From Rhizobium oryzihabitans (GTDB lineage Bacteria; Pseudomonadota; Alphaproteobacteria; Rhizobiales; Rhizobiaceae), in assembly GCF_010669145.1 (NCBI RefSeq), contig NZ_CP048635.1:62001-126000 (forward strand): DNA of 64,000 nt. The letters run 5' to 3'. Both the position numbers and the translations under genes were made by a program. Shown here one piece after another: positions 17,536 to 26,185 of this stretch (the first letter of the stretch is position 1; every line of letters starts with the position of its first letter). The notes beneath the pieces were generated by a model. That model saw only the letters and a program-made list of their open reading frames with translations, was not told where the DNA came from and did no database searches.

Positions 17536-17772
17536 TTGCAGGTACTCGTCCGAGATAACAATGTTGAACAGGCCCTTCGCGTCCTGAAGAAGAGAATGCA
17601 GCGCGAAGGTATCTTCCGCGAAATGCGCGCGCGTGAATCCTACGAAAAGCCGTCGGAAAAGCGCATCCGTGAGGAAGCCGAAGCCGTGCGCCGCCACCGC
17701 AAGATGGCGAAGAAGAAATTGCAGCGCGAGGGACTGCTTCCCTCCCCCAAGAAGGTTGCCCGCGCCCGCTAA
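17536..17772 (+). CDS. rpsU: Small ribosomal subunit protein bS21
   Basis: A 78-residue bS21 protein of the 30S subunit, used during initiation near the anti-Shine-Dalgarno. The opening [20 protein letters not shown] and the [21 protein letters not shown] stretch are diagnostic, and the C-terminus is Lys/Arg-rich. It appears to start at TTG (17536) with AAGGAG 5 bases upstream; no in-frame ATG fits the conserved N-terminus. Rhizobia often carry several rpsU copies, and placement next to a cold-shock gene is in keeping with stress-related translation control. Confidence 0.95.
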   Translation: MQVLVRDNNVEQALRVLKKRMQREGIFREMRARESYEKPSEKRIREEAEAVRRHRKMAKKKLQREGLLPSPKKVARAR

Positions 17773-17807
17773 CCGTCAAAACAGCGCTTGCGCAAAGGAG
17801 AATGCCA

Positions 17808-18023
17808 ATGGCTGCGACAAAAGAAGCCTTTTTCAAACCCGGCAAATTATCCGCGCAGGACAAGGCATCGCTGACGGACAGCGCGGCAAAGCAGATCATC
17901 AATGCTGAGTCCGCCCAGCGTGCCCGCAAGACGGAACGCCTTCGCCAGCTTCGCGAAGCACAGGAAGCGACCATCGTCGCCCCTGTGCCCGCACGCCCGA
18001 AAAAGCCCTCCGCGAAAAAATGA
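17808..18023 (+). CDS. Small basic hypothetical protein
   Basis: A 71-residue protein, highly charged and predicted helical (SLTDSAAKQIINAESAQRAR, KTERLRQLREAQEA), ending in a Pro/Lys tail. ATG 17808 is preferred because AAAGGAG ends 7 bases upstream; another ATG lies at 17802. It follows rpsU by 35 bases and may be co-transcribed. No family function is known to me. Confidence 0.65.
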   Translation: MAATKEAFFKPGKLSAQDKASLTDSAAKQIINAESAQRARKTERLRQLREAQEATIVAPVPARPKKPSAKK

Positions 18024-18171
18024 TCCGGCTGCGTTTTTTGACGTGGCCGACCGCAAAAAATTCTTGAACCTGATACATAACAGGCGCAGGCTTCGCGTGG
18101 TCAGCATTCCGCTGAATGACGCTGATGATTGAGGACTGAGTGTCCTCGCCCCCGAACGAAAGAAGGTCGAG

Positions 18172-18450
18172 ATGTCTTCCGAGTTTTATTCATCAAGCCT
18201 CTCACGCAACCTCGTCCGCACCGGTGGCGCGGGCTACCGGGAAAACGCCTCGTTGCGTCTACTCCTGGGCAAAGCCGAAGAAACGGCTGAGCGCGTGGAC
18301 TACTATCGCGGGGAACCGACAGGTTTTTCGGCCTTTCCGGATTTCAGCCGTCAGACCCGCATGGCGCGAAGCCTCCTCTCTGCAGGGCGTATCCGCCTGA
18401 CCAACCCGGCCGTGGAGAAAAATCCACTGTCTGGACCACCTTCCCCGTGA
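18172..18450 (+). CDS. Hypothetical protein
   Basis: A 92-residue reading frame from ATG 18172 with AAGGTCGAG upstream. The sequence is Ser/Arg-rich without hydrophobic helices or recognisable motifs (SSEFYSSSLSRNLVRTGGAG). An overlapping frame at 18140-18400 is less protein-like. Coding status is moderately supported by the ribosome site and position among similar small genes. Confidence 0.45.
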   Translation: MSSEFYSSSLSRNLVRTGGAGYRENASLRLLLGKAEETAERVDYYRGEPTGFSAFPDFSRQTRMARSLLSAGRIRLTNPAVEKNPLSGPPSP

Positions 18451-18536
18451 CGATAAGGCCGCTTGCCGCAATCGGCCTGTGACGAGCGACCATGCACGGA
18501 CCGCATCCGATACCAGTTCAATATGAGGAGGACACC

Positions 18537-18674
18537 ATGGCCAAGGGTCAAGTACGCAGCAACAAGGAAATCCGCAAGCCGAAGAAGGACAAGACCAAGG
18601 CCGCAGCAGCAGCGCCAGCCGGCTCGCAGGTCAAGTTCGCAAACGCCACGACAGCGGATGGCAAAAAGAAATAG
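18537..18674 (+). CDS. Very small lysine-rich protein
   Basis: A 45-residue protein from ATG 18537 with a strong GAGGAG site. It is dominated by Lys and Ala (KGQVRSNKEIRKPKKDK) and is probably disordered and nucleic-acid binding. It precedes the second sRNA-like element by about 160 bases. Similar short basic proteins occur widely in rhizobia without assigned function. Confidence 0.6.
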   Translation: MAKGQVRSNKEIRKPKKDKTKAAAAAPAGSQVKFANATTADGKKK

Positions 18675-18836
18675 GGCAAGGTCGAAGCCGGTCGCTGACA
18701 GGTGCCGGCGACGAAACATCTCCTGGTATACGGACTTGTTTTGGCCACATTGCCCTTCTATATAAAGAATGTAGCAGCTGCTGGTGAGCGCAAATGAAAT
18801 TGTCGTTCGCAGTTGTTTTAGTCGCTTTGGACTTTT

Positions 18837-18912
18837 GACCACGGATGTACTGGCACTGGTGTTAAGAGCGATATGAGGAAGGTCGGTGCAATATTGCCCC
18901 GGCCTTTTTTGT
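18837..18912 (+). ncRNA. Candidate small RNA element, copy 2, with terminator
   Basis: It repeats the 18-base block of copy 1 (18837-18854) and ends in a hairpin, GGTCGG (18881-18886) with CCGGCC (18899-18904), whose inner part GCAA/TTGC also pairs, followed by TTTTTTG. Here no neighbouring stop codon lies within 160 bases, so this copy looks less like a plain gene terminator. From 18913 to 19251 I see no gene or structured element. Confidence 0.5.
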
Positions 18913-19251
18913 TGTCTTTAAAGGCCATGCCGAAACCTGCTCAATACCGCCGCTGACGGCGGAATTAACTTGCGTATTCCGTACAAAGAGCGCACCTTTT
19001 ATTGGCGGCGATTTTAAAGGGCGTTGCCGTCTTGAGGCTGGTTGCCGATTTCAAGCCCGTTTTACACATGTTTCGATGGAACGGCCGCCCTTGGAATTCA
19101 ACAGGGCCTGCCGAAGGCATCGGCCCCGAAAACCGGCATCGGTCATCAACCGTCCCGGCATCGTTTCAAAATGTTGGAACGTCCCCGTGCAGCCTTAATA
19201 AGGGACGCGCGACGCTCCGGCTTTTCTGAGCTCACAAGAAAGGAGGATTCA

Positions 19252-19542
19252 ATGTCTTCCGCATCCCATAGCTGCCTGATCTCTTCTCAGGATCTCAAAA
19301 TGCTTCAATCGGTCCTCGAAAATGTCGGCTTCAATTGCCATGACGAGGAGAATGACAAGAAACTTCACAACAGGGCAGCCCGCAAGATAATCGAACTGTA
19401 TCAGGACGGCCTGACCGATCCTGTGGAACTGACGAAAGAAATGCGTTTCCTGTTCGGCGTCCAGAAGCACGACCGGATCAAACCATGGAAACCGCTCCCC
19501 CGTTATGCAATCCAGGGCCTGCCACTGCTTTACCGGCATTGA
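19252..19542 (+). CDS. Conserved hypothetical protein
   Basis: A 96-residue soluble protein starting at ATG 19252, with an excellent AAAGGAGG site. It reads as helical (SSQDLKMLQSVLENVGF, KLHNRAARKIIELYQDGLTD) with a Pro-rich C-terminus. The pattern of a helical domain with LYQDGLTDPVEL suggests a small regulatory or adaptor protein seen in Rhizobiaceae. The next gene begins 12 bases downstream, so the two are likely co-transcribed. Confidence 0.7.
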   Translation: MSSASHSCLISSQDLKMLQSVLENVGFNCHDEENDKKLHNRAARKIIELYQDGLTDPVELTKEMRFLFGVQKHDRIKPWKPLPRYAIQGLPLLYRH

Positions 19543-19554
19543 GGGAGAGCGCAG

Positions 19555-19863
19555 ATGCGTGAATACATCATGGTCAGCACCGGCCTTTGGCTCGGGCTGT
19601 TCCTGACATGGTATCTCGTCACCCTGTACGATACGGATAAAATTGTTGCGCCGAACGTTGTTTCGGCGCTGCCGCAACTGATGACGTCATCGGAATGCGA
19701 AGCCCAGTTCGGCATTCTCTTTTCGATGGGCGACAAGCTGTTGAAGGCCGGTGGCCCTGTTGTTCCCGAGGATTTGCGCCGAAACATTGAAAGCTGCATC
19801 TCTTCTGACGAGGGCAGCCGTCTGAAATTGAAAGATAATCAACTCATTCGGCTTTTCCCCTGA
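19555..19863 (+). CDS. Membrane-anchored hypothetical protein
   Basis: A 102-residue protein beginning at ATG 19555 after GAGGGAGAGC. A hydrophobic segment near the N-terminus (VSTGLWLGLFLTWYLVTLY, residues 7-25) is followed by a soluble, probably periplasmic part with two Cys residues (SECEAQ and ESCISS) that could pair. It lies 12 bases after the preceding small gene. Function unknown. Confidence 0.6.
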   Translation: MREYIMVSTGLWLGLFLTWYLVTLYDTDKIVAPNVVSALPQLMTSSECEAQFGILFSMGDKLLKAGGPVVPEDLRRNIESCISSDEGSRLKLKDNQLIRLFP

Positions 19864-20012
19864 GGCTCCGCCGACAACCGGCCCAGTCTACCAGATTTAA
19901 TAACCATCAAAATCACCGATGAAAATAACGGCTTGGCAAACGGGATATATCAGGAGACACTAAATCGATCGGACATCATGTCCGGGAGTTTGCGTCTGCG
20001 TGGAGGGTGAGT

Positions 20013-20126
20013 ATGACGTATGACTGGAGCGGCCGTAGAATGCGCCGCATGCGCGCCGCGAAACTGACGATCATCAGCCTCGTCGCCGCCTTTGTGCTAA
20101 CGGCCCCGATCTTCGCCCATTACTGA
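20013..20126 (+). CDS. Very small membrane or exported protein
   Basis: A 37-residue frame from ATG 20013 with GGAGGGTGAG upstream. Basic residues (RRMRRMRAAK) precede a hydrophobic stretch (LTIISLVAAFVLTAPIFA), as in a signal peptide or single-pass anchor; almost nothing follows it. It ends 16 bases before the convergent acyltransferase stop. The 149 bases upstream of it contain no recognised element. Confidence 0.5.
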   Translation: MTYDWSGRRMRRMRAAKLTIISLVAAFVLTAPIFAHY

Positions 20127-20142
20127 CCATTCAGTCCTGCGG

Positions 20143-21240
20143 TCACACCGGCTGCCTGATGTCGGTCCGCTTTTTCAAGCGGATCTTTAGCCATTTCTGG
20201 ACAGGCTGATCGTAATGGACCGTCAGGTACCATGACAGGCACGTCGTTCCGATCAGGAACACGATACCGGCAGGCAAGGCGATATTGTCCCTGTGGACTG
20301 CAGGAACCAGAAACTCCATCCAGGCCAGAAGCGGAATATGCAGCACATAGACCGCGTAGGACGCCGTACCGAGGAACGCCGACACCATGCCAACCCTGCG
20401 GCCGGGAACAGTCTTGCTGGCAACGAACAGTAGCAGCGGCCAGACAAAAACAACGACTGCAAAGTCAAAGAACGGCCGCAGCTCGCGAGACATGGGCATG
20501 GCAAGGATGACGCAGACCACGAGGAGGCAAAGAGCCGCATGGACAGCCCTCAGCTCCGGAACGCGGTTGCGGAAACGGTAGATCAATACGCCGGCGAAAA
20601 ATGAGAAAAACACCCTGCCCATGCCGGCATACATTTCGTTCCAGCGAAAGCCCGCATGCAGTCTGCCGAACTCCGCAGCCGCCACCATCAGCACGACAGC
20701 GCTGACGGCCAGCACCGCAATCGTCTGCTTCGTTGTCGCCCGCACGCCCCATCGGGAATAAACCGCATTCACGACCAGCTCGTTGAAAAGCGACCATGCC
20801 GGACTGACCAGGAACAGGGCCCCGTTCAATGTCAACGTGAAGGGCGCTGGAAGAAAGAGAAGCCCCGTCACCAGAGAGAAAGCCAGCTCGCCGGGATCGA
20901 CGAGGCGATGGAGATCATCGATCGGCGTTGGCAGACCGAGAACGTAAAGACAGATAAAATAGGCAGCCATCAGGGCCAGCGCCAGCACATAGAGCGGGTA
21001 AAGACGCGCAAAGCGCGCCTTCATGAAAAAGCCGGGCGTTATCGCGCCTTCGCGCAGTTTTACGCTATAGGCATGCGCCAGCACGAAACCGCTGAGCGCA
21101 AAGAACAGATCGACGGCGAGATAGCTCGACGCCGTGCTCTTTCCGAAAAGCACCTCGGCATGACGGTGCACGATAAAGAGGGCGGCCACACCCCTTATGC
21201 CATCGAGCAATATGAAGCGTTCCGGGGACGACTGGACCAT
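20143..21240 (-). CDS. Acyltransferase family 3 membrane protein
   Basis: An integral membrane O-acyltransferase of 365 residues (OafA/NodX-type). It has about ten hydrophobic helices and the family landmarks LDGIRGVAALFIVHRH near the N-terminus (the His is the likely catalytic residue), FFALSGFVLAHAY and RFARLYPLYVLAL. It probably acetylates or succinylates a surface polysaccharide or lipid at the inner membrane. The ATG at 21240 gives the normal family start; an in-frame extension to 21381 lacks family similarity. It is a single minus-strand gene, convergent with the small genes to its left and divergent from the acyl carrier protein gene. Confidence 0.85.
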   Translation of the reverse strand: MVQSSPERFILLDGIRGVAALFIVHRHAEVLFGKSTASSYLAVDLFFALSGFVLAHAYSVKLREGAITPGFFMKARFARLYPLYVLALALMAAYFICLYVLGLPTPIDDLHRLVDPGELAFSLVTGLLFLPAPFTLTLNGALFLVSPAWSLFNELVVNAVYSRWGVRATTKQTIAVLAVSAVVLMVAAAEFGRLHAGFRWNEMYAGMGRVFFSFFAGVLIYRFRNRVPELRAVHAALCLLVVCVILAMPMSRELRPFFDFAVVVFVWPLLLFVASKTVPGRRVGMVSAFLGTASYAVYVLHIPLLAWMEFLVPAVHRDNIALPAGIVFLIGTTCLSWYLTVHYDQPVQKWLKIRLKKRTDIRQPV

Positions 21241-21552
21241 GGGCGTGGATGCTCGGTGGGGCTGAACGATATTTACTCCATAAAAACGCGGTTTAGCGCG
21301 CAGCGGTTCACCGCTTCCAGTCACAAACTGTTCAACGCGGCGCGCACCCCGCATTCTTATGGGGCATCTACGCGCGGTCAACGCTCTTTCGCAGTCGCCA
21401 AAGGCATGCTACGTCCGGATGTCATCGATGCTTTGAACCTTTGACTCCGCGCATTATGCCTCGCGAAAACCGGCTTCGATTTTCGCACAGATGTTCTGGG
21501 CGCAAATTCAATCGTGCGGTACGGCGGCAAGCAACTTTCGCGGAGTCCCACC

Positions 21553-21789
21553 ATGTCCAGCATCGCAGACCGTATCAAAAAAATCATCGTCGACCAGCTG
21601 GGTGTAGACCCAGGCACGGTTGTCGACGACGCCAATTTTGCTGACGATCTCGGTGCCGATTCTCTCGAAGTCGTTCAGGTCGTCATGGAAATCGAGGAAG
21701 AGTTCGGCGTGGAAATCCCCGATTCCGCCGCCAACACGATCCTGACCGTCGGCGACGCCATTCGTTTCATCGAAAAAAACAAGGCGTGA
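21553..21789 (+). CDS. Acyl carrier protein
   Basis: A 78-residue acyl carrier protein with the phosphopantetheine-attachment motif [10 protein letters not shown], Ser at residue 37, and the typical four-helix composition ([17 protein letters not shown] at the start, [16 protein letters not shown] at the end). Acyl groups are carried on the Ser-linked arm. It stands alone, away from fatty-acid synthesis genes, so it is likely a second, specialised copy beside the housekeeping acpP. The divergent acyltransferase could be a partner, but that is inference. Confidence 0.93.
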   Translation: MSSIADRIKKIIVDQLGVDPGTVVDDANFADDLGADSLEVVQVVMEIEEEFGVEIPDSAANTILTVGDAIRFIEKNKA

Positions 21790-21805
21790 CCGGTAGCGGC
21801 AAGCA

Positions 21806-23770
21806 CTATCCCGCCGACAGTGCCGCGACGGGGTCGAGTTTCGACGCGTTGCGCGCCGGCAGGTAGCCGAAGACGACACCGATCAGCATCGAACAGACGA
21901 AAGCGGCAACGATTGGCGTCGTGGAATAGACCATGGCGAAATTGCTGCTGAAGGCGGCGAAAAGCACCCCGAAGCCGAGACTGCTCAGCACGCCGAGCGT
22001 ACCGCCGATGATGCAGACGAGCACTGCCTCGATCAGGAACTGCCGCAGAATATCGGTGCGCCGAGCGCCGACGGCCATGCGCACGCCGATTTCCGACACG
22101 CGCTCGGAGACGGAAACGAGCATGATGTTCATCACCCCGATACCGCCGACCAGAAGCGAGATTACCGCAATCGCCGCAATCAGAAGCGTGAGCGTCTGCG
22201 TGGTGCTGGTGATCGTCTGACGAATATCGTCGGTGTTGAGAATGTAGAAATCCCGGGTGCCGTGCCGCTGGGTCAAAAGCGTGGTCACCGCCTGTTCGGC
22301 AATGGCGACGTCGGTACCGTCGCTTACCTGCACCGTGATGCTGCGCAGCGACAGGCTGCCGAGGAAGCGGGACTGGACGGCGGTATAGGGCAGATAAAGC
22401 GACAGGTTCTGGCTTGAACCGAAACCGCCCTGCTGCGCCTGCGTGATGCCGACGATGCGGGCCGGCACCTTGCCGATGAGAATGACCTGACCGACGGGAC
22501 TGCCGCTGAAATCCGCAAACAGCGATTTGCGGGTATTTTCGTCGATCACCACCTCCTGCGCCTTCTGCGCGACGCTAGCCGCATCGAAAAACCGCCCCTG
22601 CGACAGCTTGGTGCCCTTGGCGACGAAGTAACGCTCGCTGACGCCATTGACGAGCGCATTCGCCTCCTTCGCGCCGAAACGCACCGTGCTGGAGGTCGAC
22701 ACCGTCGGCGTGACCGCCGCGACATAGGATTGCTGGGCGAGCGCATCGGCATCGGAAACGACAAGCGTGGTGATCTTGCCCGACCTGATGTCGCCGAAAT
22801 CCTTGCCCGCGAAGATTTCGAGCGTGTTGGTGCCGAGACTCGAAATATTCTGCAATACGCGCTGCTGCGACCCCTGCCCGAGCGCCACGACGCTGATGAC
22901 CGAGGCGATGCCGATGATGATGCCCAGCATGGTGAGGAAGGTGCGCAACTTATGCGCCCGCATCGACAGAAGCGCCATGCGCAAGGCTTCCCGCAGTGAG
23001 GAAACGAGACTGGAGAGGCCTGAAGTCCCGCGGGAAACGGCAGCGGGCCGGACCTCTTCCGGCAATATCGCCAATGCATCCGCCTTCCGGTCCGAAACGA
23101 TGGCGCCGTCGCTGATTTCGATGATCCGCCCCGCGCGTCTGGCAATCGACATGTCATGGGTGACGATGATGACGGTGCGGTCTTCGGCATGCAGCTCGTC
23201 GAGAATACGCAACACCTCATCGCCGCTCGCGCTGTCGAGCGCGCCGGTCGGCTCATCGGCAAGGATGACCTCGGCATCGTTCATGAGGGCGCGGGCGATG
23301 GAGACACGCTGCTGCTGGCCGCCGGAAAGCTGGCCGGGCCGGTGATCGAGGCGTTCCGCCATGCCAAGGCGGCCAAGAAGCCTTGCGGCATTGCTCCTGC
23401 GCTCAGCCTGCGACTTGCCGGCGTAAATTGCGGGGATTTCGACATTGCCGAGTGCTGTCAATTCCGCCAGCAGATGGTAACGCTGGAAGATGAAGCCGAG
23501 ATTTTCGCGCCTGAGCGCCGACAATTCATCGGCATCGAGATGCGCCGTTTCCCGGCCCCTGATGCTGTAGCTTCCCGAACTCGGCCGATCGAGGCAGCCG
23601 AGAATATTCATCAGCGTCGACTTGCCGGAACCGGACGCGCCGACGATCGCCACCATCTCGCCGGCCTCGATGGTGAGGTCGATGTTCTTGAGCACGCTGA
23701 TGGTGCCTTCGCCGGAGGGATAGTCCCGCCGGACGGATTTGAGGCTGATTAGAGGGGCAGCCATATTCAA
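21806..23770 (-). CDS. macB: MacB-type ABC exporter, ATPase-permease fusion
   Basis: A 654-residue inner-membrane protein. The N-terminal ABC domain has Walker [10 protein letters not shown] (about 41-49), signature [15 protein letters not shown] and Walker [13 protein letters not shown]. It is followed by an FtsX/MacB permease with one helix near 270-300, a large periplasmic domain, and three C-terminal helices. Together with a MacA adaptor and a TolC-like channel it exports toxins, peptides or siderophore-type molecules. Its start overlaps the macA stop by 4 bases. The macrolide name is by homology only. Confidence 0.92.
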   Translation of the reverse strand: MNMAAPLISLKSVRRDYPSGEGTISVLKNIDLTIEAGEMVAIVGASGSGKSTLMNILGCLDRPSSGSYSIRGRETAHLDADELSALRRENLGFIFQRYHLLAELTALGNVEIPAIYAGKSQAERRSNAARLLGRLGMAERLDHRPGQLSGGQQQRVSIARALMNDAEVILADEPTGALDSASGDEVLRILDELHAEDRTVIIVTHDMSIARRAGRIIEISDGAIVSDRKADALAILPEEVRPAAVSRGTSGLSSLVSSLREALRMALLSMRAHKLRTFLTMLGIIIGIASVISVVALGQGSQQRVLQNISSLGTNTLEIFAGKDFGDIRSGKITTLVVSDADALAQQSYVAAVTPTVSTSSTVRFGAKEANALVNGVSERYFVAKGTKLSQGRFFDAASVAQKAQEVVIDENTRKSLFADFSGSPVGQVILIGKVPARIVGITQAQQGGFGSSQNLSLYLPYTAVQSRFLGSLSLRSITVQVSDGTDVAIAEQAVTTLLTQRHGTRDFYILNTDDIRQTITSTTQTLTLLIAAIAVISLLVGGIGVMNIMLVSVSERVSEIGVRMAVGARRTDILRQFLIEAVLVCIIGGTLGVLSSLGFGVLFAAFSSNFAMVYSTTPIVAAFVCSMLIGVVFGYLPARNASKLDPVAALSAG

Positions 23771-24990
23771 AGCCCCATCGGCGGCCCGCCCGGCCCCGGC
23801 ATGGAGTTCGTTTTGCTTTCGGCTGAAAGCTCTCCGGTCACGACGCGCTCGTTCTCGGCAAGGCCGGAGAGAATCTCAGCCGTGACCTTGTTGTTCAGCC
23901 CCACCTTCACCTTGCGCTCGGAAATCCCGCTATCGGCAGCGACCACGCGCACCGAATAATCGCCGTTTCCATCCATATTACCAAGTGCGGCGGCAGGAAC
24001 CGTCAGGACGTCCTTTGCCTCGCCGAGAAGGATATGAACCTCCGCCGTCATATAGGTGCGCAATTTGCCTTTCGGGTTCGGCACCTCGAAAACGCCGTTA
24101 TAATAGATGGCTTCCGATGACGAGGTGCTGGAGGAGGACGAGGTGGATGTGGAAGACGTCGAGGAGCTGAAGCTGGAATCGCTGCGCACCGATTCCGGCG
24201 CGGGCTCAATGGAAGCGAGCTTCGCATCGTAGCGCTGCTGCGGCTCGCCAAGCACCGTGAAATAGACCGGCAGGTCGGGCTTCACCCTCGTTACATCCGC
24301 TTCGGAAATTTCCGTGCGCACCGTCATCCGGTCAAGCTGGCCAAGGATCACGATGGTCGGCGCGGATTGGGTGGCGTTGACGGTCTGCCCTTCCTGGCTG
24401 ACGATCGACAGAACCGTGCCTTCGATGGGAGCGGTAATCTTCGTATAGCCAAGATTGGCTTCGGCGGTTTCGACCGCGACCTGCGCCTCCTCGATCTGGG
24501 CGTCAATTGCCTTGATCTGCGCCTCGGTAACGGCGAGTGCTGCGGTGGCGCTTTCGAAATCGGCACGGGAGGCGGCGTTCTTGGAGACCATTTCCTGCTG
24601 GCGGGCGAGGCTCTGGCGGTTGAGAACAAGCGTCGCCTGTTTCTCCACGCGCTGCGCGTTCACATTGGCCAGCGCTGCCTGCGCGGTGCGCAGGCTGTTG
24701 GTCTGGGTGACGGAATCGATCTCGGCGACGAGATCGCCCGCCTTCACCGTGTCTCCCAGCGCAACCTTGACGGCGGTGATGCGACCGGAGGCCTGTGCGC
24801 CGACGGCCACGAGGCGAACGGGTTTCAGCGTTCCGGTTGCCAGCACCGTCTGCTCTATATCGCCGCGCGTCACCTGCGATGTGATGTAGGCGGGCGTGGC
24901 GGCCCGTGTATATTGCGAGGACAGCCAGTAACCGCCTGCAGCCAGAGCCGTAATCGCCAGCAATGCCCCTGCCTTACGTGCCGTTTTCAT
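23767..24990 (-). CDS. macA: MacA-type periplasmic adaptor (HlyD/RND family)
   Basis: A 407-residue membrane fusion protein with an N-terminal anchor ([13 protein letters not shown]), biotinyl-lipoyl halves ([20 protein letters not shown] and [15 protein letters not shown]), a coiled-coil hairpin between them (about 95-175) and beta domains after it. An unusual Ser/Thr-only stretch occupies residues 270-292 in the beta-domain region. It bridges MacB to an outer-membrane channel. The coding sequence is 3 bases downstream of the small exported-protein gene and overlaps macB by 4 bases. Confidence 0.92.
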   Translation of the reverse strand: MKTARKAGALLAITALAAGGYWLSSQYTRAATPAYITSQVTRGDIEQTVLATGTLKPVRLVAVGAQASGRITAVKVALGDTVKAGDLVAEIDSVTQTNSLRTAQAALANVNAQRVEKQATLVLNRQSLARQQEMVSKNAASRADFESATAALAVTEAQIKAIDAQIEEAQVAVETAEANLGYTKITAPIEGTVLSIVSQEGQTVNATQSAPTIVILGQLDRMTVRTEISEADVTRVKPDLPVYFTVLGEPQQRYDAKLASIEPAPESVRSDSSFSSSTSSTSTSSSSSTSSSEAIYYNGVFEVPNPKGKLRTYMTAEVHILLGEAKDVLTVPAAALGNMDGNGDYSVRVVAADSGISERKVKVGLNNKVTAEILSGLAENERVVTGELSAESKTNSMPGPGGPPMGL

Positions 24991-24992
24991 AT

Positions 24993-25241
24993 TTATGTCC
25001 AGTCCGGCCGGCGATAGGCGCCTGTGGATTTTTCAGCGTCAGCCTTGCGGCAGGTGTTGCGAGGACGTTTGGAGCCCGTCTTTTCGTGCTGGTCCGTCTT
25101 GCAGGCGGGATGCAGCCGCTTTTCTACCTGCCGCGATTTCGTCGCCGGCGTTTCCACCGCCCGTTCCCTGGCTGCGGCGACAGACCAGACAAAGCTCAAG
25201 CCGAAGACCGTTGCCAGAACCACATAGAAATATTTCATCAT
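24993..25241 (-). CDS. Small exported basic protein upstream of macA
   Basis: An 82-residue frame with a clear signal peptide (MKYFYVVLATVFGLSFVWSV, cleavage after AAA) and a mature part rich in Lys, Arg and Thr with two Cys (HPACKTD and RNTCRKAD). It starts at ATG 25241 or 25238 after GGGAAG, and its stop lies 3 bases before macA, so it looks like the first gene of the macAB operon. No family is recognised; it might be a cargo or accessory protein of the exporter. Confidence 0.55.
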   Translation of the reverse strand: MMKYFYVVLATVFGLSFVWSVAAARERAVETPATKSRQVEKRLHPACKTDQHEKTGSKRPRNTCRKADAEKSTGAYRRPDWT

Positions 25242-25264
25242 CGTCTTCCCGCTTGAAAATCACG

Positions 25265-25292
25265 CGGGGGATCGCAGGCGAGCGATCCCCCG
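25265..25292 (-). terminator. Strong hairpin after the Spy-like gene
   Basis: Perfect 11-base arms CGGGGGATCGC (25265-25275) and GCGATCCCCCG (25282-25292) with a six-base loop. It lies 73 bases past the stop of the minus-strand gene at 25366 and before the small exported-protein gene. The downstream T-run on the minus strand is weak (GATTTTC), so it is a terminator or attenuator with moderate confidence. Confidence 0.55.
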
Positions 25293-25365
25293 GCTGCAGC
25301 CGTCACCGGCTGATTTCCTCCTCTACTGGGGGGCAGATTAAAGGAGGAAACTGTGACTAGTGGTT

Positions 25366-25983
25366 TCAGCCCCGCTCCGCCTGCGGAACCGGCGGCATCC
25401 TGTCGCCATGAGGCGGACCGAAACGACCGCCCTCCCCGGGTCCGTGGCGCGGGCCGGGAGGTGGCATCAAGGCACGCTCGAGTTCGGCAAGTTTCTGCAC
25501 CTGCTGCGGCGAGAGCTTCGGCTTCAGCGCTGCGACGGCGTCCTGCAAGGTTTTCGCCTGCTCGGCTTTCTTCGCGACGATGCCTGCCAGTTCCTCGCCG
25601 GCAAGACGCGGCTCGGGTCTGGCCGAATCTTCGGCCGACATTGCCGGCAGCGGCGCGCGCTCAGGACCGGGCGAAACGAGATCGATCAGCGCCGAGGCAT
25701 AGGCCCGCCACGGCCCGAGCTGTTCCGGCGTAACGCCGATATAGATTTCGGCGGCCGAAAGCTTCGTCGCCAATCCGAGAACATCAGGTCCTGCCATTCT
25801 GCGGATGCGTGGCATCGGCCCCCGATCTGGTCCACGATCCGGGCCGAGATCGGGAGCCCCGGGCGGCACGCCCTGCTCGGTTGCCTGTGGTGCCGGCGCA
25901 TTCTGCTCCTCGGCCTGCGAGGCAGCGGAATCACCCAGAATTGCGGTCGCGATGACGGCGGTGGCCAATAACGAGTTTCTCAT
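25366..25983 (-). CDS. Spy/CpxP-like periplasmic protein with LTXXQ-type motif
   Basis: A 205-residue exported protein: signal peptide MRNSLLATAVIATAILGDSA, an acidic Pro/Gly/Arg-rich linker with DRGP repeats, then a helical region containing LSAAEIYIGVTPEQLGPW and LSPQQVQKLAELERAL, the pattern of Spy/CpxP envelope-stress chaperones. A Pro/Gly/His-rich tail ends it. ATG 25983 is preceded by AAGGAAGG. It is divergent from a response regulator, so it may be both target and modulator of that two-component system, as CpxP is for CpxAR. Confidence 0.75.
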   Translation of the reverse strand: MRNSLLATAVIATAILGDSAASQAEEQNAPAPQATEQGVPPGAPDLGPDRGPDRGPMPRIRRMAGPDVLGLATKLSAAEIYIGVTPEQLGPWRAYASALIDLVSPGPERAPLPAMSAEDSARPEPRLAGEELAGIVAKKAEQAKTLQDAVAALKPKLSPQQVQKLAELERALMPPPGPRHGPGEGGRFGPPHGDRMPPVPQAERG

Positions 25984-26185
25984 CTTACCTTCCTTCCGTT
26001 TTCCAACATGAAAGGACGATAGGAGTGCCGGGTTTCCGGCTTTGGTCCGAATGTTTCCGATTTTCTTTCGCAGCCGGCCTATTTGTAACCGAATGTTGCC
26101 AGACGGGCCGTGGAAAGCTTTCGTTGCAAAAATCCGCCGTTTCCTTGCGCCGCTTATGTATAGTGGCATCAAAAGGTTGGACGAT

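Noticed and set aside
18140..18400. An alternative 86-codon frame overlapping the small gene at 18172
   Set aside because: Its start lacks a ribosome site and its composition is less protein-like than the 18172-18450 frame.
21806..24990. A proven macrolide efflux system
   Set aside because: MacA/MacB labels reflect fold and family; the substrate of such exporters varies and nothing in the sequence shows macrolide specificity.
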